Shown piece by piece: positions 1-5,249 of a DNA stretch of 5,249 nucleotides (position 1 is its first letter; every line of letters begins with the position of its first letter). Location: the NCBI GenBank assembly GCA_031270925.1, contig JAISWY010000247.1, forward strand, positions 1 to 5,249. The letters run 5' to 3'. The translations under genes and the position numbers were made by a program. Under the pieces are notes generated by a model. The model had not been told where the DNA came from and ran no database searches. It saw only the letters and a program-made list of their open reading frames with translations. The stretch is from Candidatus Symbiothrix sp. GTDB lineage: Bacteria > Bacteroidota > Bacteroidia > Bacteroidales > Azobacteroidaceae.

Positions 1-1155
1 TGGATTCTGGAAATGATTGGCAAAGGCGCAGGCAACAAAGGCGCGGTTTGGGTGGCTGTGCGCATTCCCGACGATTGTATTGCCGCTCATGCCAATCAAG
101 CGCGCATTCATCAATTCCCATTGAAGGATAAAGAAAATTGCTTGTATTCGAAAGATGTGATTTCGTTCGCCCGCAAAATGGGTTATTTTTCGGGGGAAGA
201 CGAAAATTTCAGTTTTTCCAAAGCCTATAATCCCTTGGATTGGGGCGGATTACGTTTTTGTGAAGCCCGCGTTTGGAGTTTTTACAATCATTATACCGAT
301 AAAGCCGAACAATGGTTGCCGTATATTTTAGGCGAAGACCCGAATCCGATGCCTTTATACATCAAACCAAATAAACTTTTGAGCGCCAAGGATTTAATGA
401 ACATGATGCGCGATCATTACGAAGGGACGGTTTTCGACCCGGCAAACGACATCGCCGCCGGCCCCTTCCATTCTCCTTACCGTTTTCATTATTTAACGTT
501 TGAAGTAGATAGTGCAAGCTACGGCTTTGAGCGCCCGATTTCAACCCAACAGACCGGATTTACCTTTGTAGGGCAAATGCGTAATTCGTTGCCCGATGCG
601 ATTGGCGGTGTGCTGTGGTTCGGGGTGGACGATGCACGTTTCACGGTTTATACGCCGATGTACGCCTGCTTAACCGAAATTCCGGAATGTTATCGCGTGG
701 GGACGGCCGATTTTACAACTTTCTCGTGGAAATCGGCATTTTGGGTGCATACTTGGGTGGCTCAAATGGCGTATTCGCGTTATAATCAGATAGTTGAAGA
801 CGCTCAATTATTGCAAGATAAATTGGAAAACGCTTATTTGGAAGTTCAAACGAAAATTGAAAAACAAGCGATGGAATTTTCAAGCAAAGGCAAAATAATT
901 TCTTATTTAACTGATTATAGTACGAATACAGCCCAAACCGCATTGGAAGAATGGCAACAATTAGGAACGTATCTGATTGTGAAATACGCCGACGGAGTTG
1001 TGAAAAAAGGAAAAAACGGACAGTTTATCAAAAACGAATACGGCGGCTCGCAATACCCGAATCGTCCGAAATGGGATGAAAATTTTCTTCGGAAAATCGT
1101 GAAAGATACGGGTAATTGGTTGGAAGAAAAGGAAATCATACAGAAGAAGAATTGA
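1..1155 (+). CDS. C69 family dipeptidase (PepD-like), 5'-truncated
   Basis: This is the C-terminal 384 residues of a peptidase family C69 dipeptidase, an N-terminal-nucleophile cysteine hydrolase that cleaves dipeptides. The frame is open from base 1 (W-I-L-E-M-I-G), so the ATG at 13 is an internal Met and not the start. Family signatures visible from the window edge are GAVWVAVRIPDD followed by AHANQARI (about residues 14-35), MRDHYEGTVFDP then AAGPFHSPYR (about 136-161), and FVGQMRNSLPDAIGGVLWFG (about 189-208), which leads into DDARFTVYTPMY. The C-terminal 100 residues are charged and partly helical, ending KEIIQKKN before TGA. Bacteroidota members are usually somewhat over 500 residues, so roughly 150 N-terminal residues are missing, including the expected catalytic Cys and any signal peptide. 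Secretion therefore cannot be judged. The next gene starts 39 bases downstream with no terminator between them. Family assignment is confident; substrate range is not visible. Confidence 0.9.
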   Translation, partial: WILEMIGKGAGNKGAVWVAVRIPDDCIAAHANQARIHQFPLKDKENCLYSKDVISFARKMGYFSGEDENFSFSKAYNPLDWGGLRFCEARVWSFYNHYTDKAEQWLPYILGEDPNPMPLYIKPNKLLSAKDLMNMMRDHYEGTVFDPANDIAAGPFHSPYRFHYLTFEVDSASYGFERPISTQQTGFTFVGQMRNSLPDAIGGVLWFGVDDARFTVYTPMYACLTEIPECYRVGTADFTTFSWKSAFWVHTWVAQMAYSRYNQIVEDAQLLQDKLENAYLEVQTKIEKQAMEFSSKGKIISYLTDYSTNTAQTALEEWQQLGTYLIVKYADGVVKKGKNGQFIKNEYGGSQYPNRPKWDENFLRKIVKDTGNWLEEKEIIQKKN

Positions 1156-1194
1156 CGCGGAAATTAATTTATTTCGAGAAAAAAAATAATTATC

Positions 1195-1863
1195 ATGGGA
1201 TTTGGATTTGTTATAATACTTCATTGTATAGCTATTTTTATAGTAGCGTCGGTTTTCGCAGTTATCGGTTTGGTTATTACCTTGTGTATCAGCAAAAACA
1301 AACGAAAAAGAAAAATATTTTTATCAATCACTATTCCGTATTTATTTCTTTATTCGTTGTATTTTTTTACAATAACAGGCTCCATATCGGTTGCAATATT
1401 AAAAAATGTAGATATTGGCATTGGCGATACGTGGTATGCTCCCATCAATAAAAATTACAAAATTGTAATGATTGATGAGCCTGAAAAGGGAACTATTATA
1501 CACAATGAAAACGAGGATTTGGTAACAAATATTATTGAACTTGAATATTCCGAAAATACAAATAAGATTTATGGGAAAAATACCAATAATGATTTTTTCG
1601 CAATCAATATGGAAAATAACAAGGTACAATATTTCCCGACAGAACAGGAATTGCTTAATAATGAAGGAATTGATAGTTGTACTTTTCTAACAACAGAAGA
1701 ATTTCAATCAAAAATGTACAGGAAAGTAGCCGGAACAGCAATGACTGTTGTTGGGATTTTATCATTGATTGTCAGTATTTTGATTGTCTATTTTTATTGT
1801 AAATTAATCCTGTTTCTTTTTGGAAAATTCAAAAAACTCCAATTTAACAATCTTATGCAATGA
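1195..1863 (+). CDS. Hypothetical protein with three predicted membrane segments
   Basis: I do not recognise a characterised family for this 222-residue protein. Hydrophobic segments lie at about residues 4-32, 42-68 and 180-209. The loop between the first two is strongly basic (KNKRKRK, 34-40), and the C-terminus after the third is basic (KFKK). By the positive-inside rule this places the N-terminus outside, the first loop and C-terminus in the cytoplasm, and the soluble domain (about 71-175) in the periplasm. That domain begins GIGDTWYAPINKNYKIVMID and later has DFFAINMENNKVQYFPTEQEL, alternating strands that read like a small beta-rich fold. ATG 1195 is the first ATG after an in-frame TAA at 1165, with an A-rich leader (GAGAAAAAAAATAAT). 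The gene is much more AT-rich than its neighbours: I count 17/60 G+C at 1501-1560 and 14/60 at 1561-1620, against 39/60 at 2821-2880 in the mutase. No promoter box is visible upstream. It is likely a real gene, function unknown. Confidence 0.75.
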   Translation: MGFGFVIILHCIAIFIVASVFAVIGLVITLCISKNKRKRKIFLSITIPYLFLYSLYFFTITGSISVAILKNVDIGIGDTWYAPINKNYKIVMIDEPEKGTIIHNENEDLVTNIIELEYSENTNKIYGKNTNNDFFAINMENNKVQYFPTEQELLNNEGIDSCTFLTTEEFQSKMYRKVAGTAMTVVGILSLIVSILIVYFYCKLILFLFGKFKKLQFNNLMQ

Positions 1864-1910
1864 ACAAATTTTAAGAAAACTAAAATAACCAATAATATAT
1901 AAAATAATAC

Positions 1911-1918
1911 TAACTTTG
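1911..1918 (+). promoter_or_regulatory. Bacteroidota -7 box (TAACTTTG) for the sugar mutase gene
   Basis: TAACTTTG matches the Bacteroidota housekeeping-sigma -7 consensus TAnnTTTG exactly. It lies in an AT-rich 84-base gap between the membrane-protein stop and the mutase ATG at 1948. A start roughly 7 bases past the box would give a leader of about 20-25 bases, ATTCAAATAAAAATTAAG, which is A-rich with no Shine-Dalgarno sequence, as is typical of this phylum. I see no clear TTTG at the -33 position (about 1885-1893), so the call rests on the -7 box and its placement. Confidence 0.5.
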
Positions 1919-1947
1919 CAGTTCGATTCAAATAAAAATTAAGTATC

Positions 1948-3696
1948 ATGGTAGATCAAGTTTTATTACAGCAAGTAAAAGCCAAAGCAAACGCTTGGTT
2001 AAGTGGAGATTACGATGCGGATACCCGCCAAAAAGTACAGGAATTATTAGCGAAAGAAGATCCGACCGATCTCATCGAATCATTCTACAAGGATTTGGAA
2101 TTTGGCACGGGCGGCTTGCGAGGCATCATGGGCGCCGGCTCCAACCGGATGAATATTTATACCGTCGGTGCAGCCACGCAAGGTTTGGCCAATTATTTGA
2201 AGAAAGAATTTGCTAACTTGCCGAAAATCAGTGTAGTTATCGGGTACGATTGCCGGAACAACAGCCGTTTGTTTGCCGAAAAATCAGCCGATATTTTCTC
2301 GGCCAACGGCATTAAAGTTTATTTGTTTCCCGAATTACGACCGACTCCCGAAATCAGTTATGCCATCCGTAAGTTGGGTTGTCAGAGCGGAATATGTATC
2401 ACGGCTTCGCATAATCCGAAAGAATACAACGGCTACAAAGCTTATTGGAGCGACGGAGCACAGGTTATCGCCCCGCACGACAAAAACATTATCGCCGAAG
2501 TGAACAAAGTTTCGTCGGTTAAAGACATTAAATTCAAAGGCAATCCCGCTTTGATTGAAATTTTGGACGATAAAATCGACGATAATTATATTCAAGATTT
2601 GCTGACTTTGTCGCTCTCGAAAGAAGCAATAAAAAAACACAAAGACATCAAAATCGTTTACACGCCGATTCATGGAACCGGTATCACTTTGATTCCAAGA
2701 GCTTTAAAAGCATTAGGATTCGAAAACATCATCGGCGTTCCCGAACAGGAAGTAATTAGCGGCGACTTTCCCACTGTGAAATCGCCCAATCCCGAAGAAG
2801 CCGCAGCCCTGAAAATGGCCGTAGAGAAAGCCATCGCAACCGGAGCCGACTTGGTCATGGCCTCCGACCCCGACGCCGACCGTATTGGGGCAGCCGTGCG
2901 CAACGAAAACGGCGAATTTGTACTCCTGAACGGCAATCAAACTTTGTTGGTTTTCATTTATTACATCATTACCCGTTGGCGCGAATTGGGTAAATTGACG
3001 GGCAAAGAATACGTCGTAAAAACCATTGTATCAACCGAATTGATTAAAAAGGTTACGAAGAAAAACAGTATCAAACTCTTCGATTGCTACACCGGATTCA
3101 AATGGATTGCCGATGTGATTCGTCAGAACGAAGGCAAACGCATCTATCTCGGCGGCGGCGAAGAAAGCTACGGATTTTTGGCCGAAGATTTCGTGCGCGA
3201 CAAAGACTCTGTATCGGCTTGTATGTTATTGGCCGAAATCGCTGCTTGGGCGGCCGACAACGGCAAAACGGTTTACGAATTGCTGCAAGACATCTATGTA
3301 GAATACGGATTTTCAAAAGAAAAAGGTATTTCAGTAGTTCGTCCGGGTAAATCGGGAGCCGAAGAAATCGAAACGATGATGAAGAATTTCCGCGAACATC
3401 CGCAAACCGAATTAGCAGGTGCAAACGTGATTTTCATCAAGGATTTCGCCAATCTTACCGGAACGGATACAATTGAAAACGAACAGGTTACCTTGGATAT
3501 GCCTACCACGTCGAACGTTCTGCAATATCTCGCGGCCGATGGCACCAAAGTTTCGATTCGTCCTTCGGGAACCGAGCCGAAAATCAAGTTTTACATCGAA
3601 ATCCATAGCCAAGTGGCTTCTCGTGAGGACATTGCGGCGGCGGATGCGGCGGCGGATGCGAAGATTGAGGAGGTCCGGAAATCGTTAGAGATATAA
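1948..3696 (+). CDS. Phospho-sugar mutase (phosphoglucomutase/phosphomannomutase, PgcA/PGM2 type)
   Basis: This is a complete 582-residue alpha-D-phosphohexomutase, a cytoplasmic enzyme that interconverts hexose 1- and 6-phosphates through a phosphoserine and a bisphosphate intermediate. All four domains are present. GTGGLRG (53-59) opens domain 1. The catalytic loop ITASHNP (151-157) carries the phosphoserine Ser154 and is followed by KEYNGYK. The Mg2+ loop DPDADR has Asp307, Asp309 and Asp311. The sugar-specificity loop is GEESYG (404-409), and the phosphate-binding loop is RPSGTEPK (538-545). Length and motif wording (FYKDLEFGTGGLRG, LRPTPE, TASHNPKEYNGYK) match the PgcA/PGM2 branch, such as Bacillus subtilis PgcA, better than the shorter GlmM or ManB types. 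Substrate preference (glucose-, mannose- or pentose-phosphate) cannot be read from the sequence. ATG 1948 is chosen because it follows the -7 box at 1911 and gives a normal family N-terminus. A hairpin follows the TAA, so the gene is probably monocistronic. Confidence 0.95.
   Translation: MVDQVLLQQVKAKANAWLSGDYDADTRQKVQELLAKEDPTDLIESFYKDLEFGTGGLRGIMGAGSNRMNIYTVGAATQGLANYLKKEFANLPKISVVIGYDCRNNSRLFAEKSADIFSANGIKVYLFPELRPTPEISYAIRKLGCQSGICITASHNPKEYNGYKAYWSDGAQVIAPHDKNIIAEVNKVSSVKDIKFKGNPALIEILDDKIDDNYIQDLLTLSLSKEAIKKHKDIKIVYTPIHGTGITLIPRALKALGFENIIGVPEQEVISGDFPTVKSPNPEEAAALKMAVEKAIATGADLVMASDPDADRIGAAVRNENGEFVLLNGNQTLLVFIYYIITRWRELGKLTGKEYVVKTIVSTELIKKVTKKNSIKLFDCYTGFKWIADVIRQNEGKRIYLGGGEESYGFLAEDFVRDKDSVSACMLLAEIAAWAADNGKTVYELLQDIYVEYGFSKEKGISVVRPGKSGAEEIETMMKNFREHPQTELAGANVIFIKDFANLTGTDTIENEQVTLDMPTTSNVLQYLAADGTKVSIRPSGTEPKIKFYIEIHSQVASREDIAAADAAADAKIEEVRKSLEI
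3634..3657 (+). repeat. Tandem 12-bp repeat coding (AAAD)2 in the mutase C-terminus
   Basis: The 12-mer GCGGCGGCGGAT occurs twice in perfect tandem, in frame, coding Ala-Ala-Ala-Asp twice (residues 563-570), and is followed by another GCG. It lies downstream of the phosphate-binding loop, in the final helix region, so copy-number change would probably be tolerated. The surrounding codons are GC-rich and use GAG where the rest of the gene mostly uses GAA. Confidence 0.8.
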
Positions 3697-3704
3697 TAAA
3701 TCTC

Positions 3705-3747
3705 AATGGGATATTGCATGATTTGCTATTGATTGCAATATCCCATT
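3705..3747 (+). terminator. Hairpin terminator candidate after the sugar mutase gene
   Basis: AATGGGATATTGCA (3705-3718) is perfectly complementary to TGCAATATCCCATT (3734-3747), a 14-bp stem with a 15-base loop that begins 9 bases after the TAA. The stem is only moderately GC-rich. The following tail, TATTAGATTGTT, is T-rich but interrupted, so this is not a textbook intrinsic terminator. On the other strand the flank reads GAGATTTATTATAT, equally weak. The position directly behind the stop makes termination or 3'-end stabilisation of the mutase transcript the simplest role. Confidence 0.6.
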
Positions 3748-3867
3748 TATTAGATTGTTGAGAAAGAGAACTATAAAAAATTATGCAACAAACTCTTTCA
3801 GTGTATAAAAGCAAAAATATGACAGAACCGATATTATTTAACAATGGAATAAACGAATGATAGCGCC

Positions 3868-3920
3868 CTTTGCGAAACCTTTGCGAACTTTGCGGTAAAA
3901 TATTTAACCGCAAGGGACGC
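3868..3920. repeat. CTTTGCG/CGCAA intergenic repeat element with a central hairpin
   Basis: CTTTGCG occurs three times in the same direction at 3868-3874, 3879-3885 and 3888-3894. On the far side of a short AT spacer lie facing arms: ACCGCAA at 3907-3913 and ACGC then a run of A at 3917-3926. TTGCGGT (3890-3896) pairs perfectly with ACCGCAA (3907-3913), giving a 7-bp stem around AAAATATTTA. From memory, elements built of alternating CTTTGCG and CGCAAAG words are widespread between genes in Bacteroidota, so this is probably one copy of a dispersed family. It has no coding content. A role as transcript-end or regulatory structure is only inference. Confidence 0.6.
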
Positions 3921-3956
3921 AAAAAACACAAAATTCAATAAGATAACATATAAACA

Positions 3957-3964
3957 AATATTTG
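3957..3964 (+). promoter_or_regulatory. Weak candidate -7 box (AATATTTG) upstream of the MuiA-type gene
   Basis: AATATTTG matches the Bacteroidota TAnnTTTG -7 consensus at five of the six fixed positions, missing only the first T. It sits 46 bases before the ATG at 4011, giving a plausible leader of about 40 bases. No TTTG is visible at the -33 position. It is the best box I found between the CTTTGCG repeat element and the gene, but such a match is expected fairly often by chance in AT-rich DNA. Confidence 0.25.
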
Positions 3965-4010
3965 CATAGACATTTCAAACGAATAAATTTACAAAAAAGA
4001 GAATAATAAC

Positions 4011-5249
4011 ATGAAAACTATTTTTACAGTCGTTATTTTTATATGCGGAATCATTTTTTCCGCTTCGGCGCAAGAGCCAACAAACATCGAATTAAAAACC
4101 GATATTTCAGAAGTTACCGTGTTCATCAAAGGCGCCCAAATCGTGCGCAAAACAATGGCCAACATTCCTGTAGGACGGTCAAGCTTGCGTTTTGTCAATC
4201 TAACGCCTTATGCCGATGCGAAAAGCGTTCAAGTAAAATTAGATCGGGACGTTACGGTTTTGTCTGTCAATTATCAATTGAATTACAACGATACCTTGCG
4301 CCCTTCCGACGAATTGGAAAATTTGCGCAAGCAAAACGAAGCATTAACGCAAAAAATCGCCCGCACAAAAACCGACAAGGAAGTTTTAAACGGACAAATC
4401 ACGTTTCTCACCGATAACAAGCAAATCGGAGGAAGCAATACCGGCGTAAACCTGCAAAATTTACAGGCGACCTACAATTATTACAGTTCACAACTTTCTT
4501 TATTGAAAACCAAAGAGTTAGAATTGGATAACAGCTTAAAAAAATTGAATGAAGAAAAAGCTGCACTCGAAAAACAAATGGCTACATTTGGCAATATGAA
4601 AGCAGAGCCGACCGGAGAAGTATTACTAACGGTTGAGTCTAAAACCCTGCAAAATGCACCTGCCGAATTGATTTATTTCACTTCGGCGGCAGGTTGGTTC
4701 CCATCTTACGATATTCGTGCAAAATCCATCGACAAGCCCGTTGAATTGTCGTACAAGGCCAATATCAGTCAAAATACCAAAGAATTATGGAAAAATGTAA
4801 AACTGAAAGTATCGTCTGCCGAGCCGGATGCGGGAAATGTGGCGCCACAGCTAAGAACTTATGTTTTAGATTATTACACTGCACCACCTTCTTATCTTTC
4901 CAACACCGTACTTGGAAATCAGGTACAAGGAAAAGTTACCGATACAAGCGGAGAAGCGTTGATTGGCGTTTCCGTAATTGTAAAAGGAACAACCATCGGC
5001 ACTTTTACCGACATAGAGGGCAATTTTGCTTTGACCTTGCCTTCCAAAGGCGAATCGCTCATATTTTCATATCTTGGATACAAACCGTTGAATAAACCAC
5101 TGACTTCGGGATATTTGAATGTAATATTGGAAGAAGATCAGGCTACACTTGACGAAGTGGTAGTTGTGGGATATGGTTTACAAAATAAACAAAAAAGAGC
5201 ATTGACGGGCGCGGCCAAAGGAATTTCAAGTATAACACAAAAAGAAAGT
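4011..5249 (+). CDS. MuiA-family (DUF4140/DUF4139) exported protein with embedded carboxypeptidase-regulatory-like domain, 3'-truncated
   Basis: The frame is open from ATG 4011 to the window end (413 codons, no stop). Residues 1-20 are a signal peptide (MKT, hydrophobic core, then SASA before QEP), so the product is exported. Residues about 28-80 match the DUF4140 start of MuiA-type proteins (ISEVTVFIKGAQIVR, then LRFVNLTPYADAKSVQV). A coiled coil follows at about 97-195, broken near 134-146. DUF4139 begins at about 202, with the signatures AAGWFPSYDIRA (226-237), LSYKANISQNT (246-256) and WKNVKLKVSSAEP (260-272). It is then interrupted at about 285-300. Residues about 304-375 are a carboxypeptidase-regulatory-like beta domain (VQGKVTDTSGEALIGVSV, KGTTIGTFTDIEGNF, LIFSYLGYK). 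LDEVVVVGYG (380-389) and LTGAAKGIS follow, wording typical of SusC/RagA proteins. The rest of DUF4139 is expected beyond the window. The biochemical role of the family is unclear; the MuiA name comes from mucoidy inhibition. The start has an A-rich leader (AAAAAAGAGAATAATAAC). Confidence 0.85.
   Translation, partial: MKTIFTVVIFICGIIFSASAQEPTNIELKTDISEVTVFIKGAQIVRKTMANIPVGRSSLRFVNLTPYADAKSVQVKLDRDVTVLSVNYQLNYNDTLRPSDELENLRKQNEALTQKIARTKTDKEVLNGQITFLTDNKQIGGSNTGVNLQNLQATYNYYSSQLSLLKTKELELDNSLKKLNEEKAALEKQMATFGNMKAEPTGEVLLTVESKTLQNAPAELIYFTSAAGWFPSYDIRAKSIDKPVELSYKANISQNTKELWKNVKLKVSSAEPDAGNVAPQLRTYVLDYYTAPPSYLSNTVLGNQVQGKVTDTSGEALIGVSVIVKGTTIGTFTDIEGNFALTLPSKGESLIFSYLGYKPLNKPLTSGYLNVILEEDQATLDEVVVVGYGLQNKQKRALTGAAKGISSITQKES

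Larger units (their letters stand above)
3697..4010. other. Intergenic region of 314 bases, no convincing gene
   Basis: Between the mutase stop and the MuiA-type start the DNA is mostly AT-rich. It holds three things: a perfect 14-bp hairpin just after the mutase, a cluster of CTTTGCG repeats with a facing CGCAA arm near 3868-3920, and a weak -7-like box near 3957. A 25-codon ATG frame at 3783-3860 has no visible support. I see no tRNA-like fold, no insertion-sequence ends and no recognisable riboswitch. Confidence 0.7.

Noticed and set aside
13..15. ATG as a possible start of the dipeptidase.
   Set aside because: The frame is open upstream to base 1, and the first residues already lie inside the conserved C69 domain, so the gene is cut by the window edge.
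1116..1451. Plus-strand open frame of 111 codons overlapping the dipeptidase end and the membrane-protein gene.
   Set aside because: It overlaps both genes in another frame. Its Tyr/Phe/Asn-rich product looks like an out-of-frame reading of AT-rich DNA, while the 1195 frame gives a coherent membrane topology.
3762..3799. Facing arms GAAAGAG and CTCTTTC with a 24-base loop.
   Set aside because: A 7-bp low-complexity stem with a long loop is expected by chance in this composition.
3783..3860. A 25-codon ATG frame (MQQTLSVYKSKN...) in the gap after the mutase.
   Set aside because: It is too short, has no promoter box or recognisable motif, and lies in AT-rich DNA where such frames arise by chance.
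3584..3931. Minus-strand open frame of 115 codons crossing the mutase end and the intergenic region.
   Set aside because: It overlaps the conserved mutase C-terminus and runs through the hairpin and the CTTTGCG repeat. Its proline/histidine-rich stretch is simply the complement of the GCG/GAT tandem repeat.
4043..5095. Two plus-strand open frames (4043-4417 and 4787-5095) in the last third of the window.
   Set aside because: Both are basic, Cys/Arg-rich out-of-frame readings inside the MuiA-type gene, whose own frame is open from 4011 to the end with recognisable domains.

Overview
The window looks like ordinary chromosomal DNA from a member of the Bacteroidota, probably of Bacteroidales type. 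Four things suggest this. A TAnnTTTG-type -7 promoter box precedes one gene. The translation starts have A-rich leaders and no clear Shine-Dalgarno sequence. The last gene carries a SusC-style DEVVVVGYG box behind a carboxypeptidase-regulatory-like domain. The first gene is a C69 dipeptidase of the kind common in this phylum. I cannot narrow the genus from sequence alone.

All four genes lie on the + strand. From 1 to 1155 is the 3' part of a C69 (PepD-type) dipeptidase whose 5' end, including the catalytic region, lies outside the window. From 1195 to 1863 is a very AT-rich gene for an unrecognised protein with three predicted membrane segments and a central soluble domain. It has no visible promoter or terminator of its own and may be co-transcribed with the dipeptidase. 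From 1948 to 3696 is a complete alpha-D-phosphohexomutase of the PgcA/PGM2 type with every signature motif intact, preceded by a good Bacteroidota -7 box and followed by a perfect 14-bp hairpin.

Positions 3697-4010 are a 314-base intergenic stretch. It holds that hairpin, a CTTTGCG/CGCAAAG repeat element and a weak candidate promoter. From 4011 to the window end is a 3'-truncated exported protein of the MuiA (DUF4140/DUF4139) family. It is interrupted by a carboxypeptidase-regulatory-like domain and a SusC-like box, and is the most interesting item here.

The genes do not form an evident pathway. The mutase is central sugar-phosphate metabolism, the dipeptidase is peptide catabolism, and the last product is an envelope protein of uncertain role. 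I see no RNA gene, CRISPR array, insertion sequence or defence system, and no convincing new multi-gene system.
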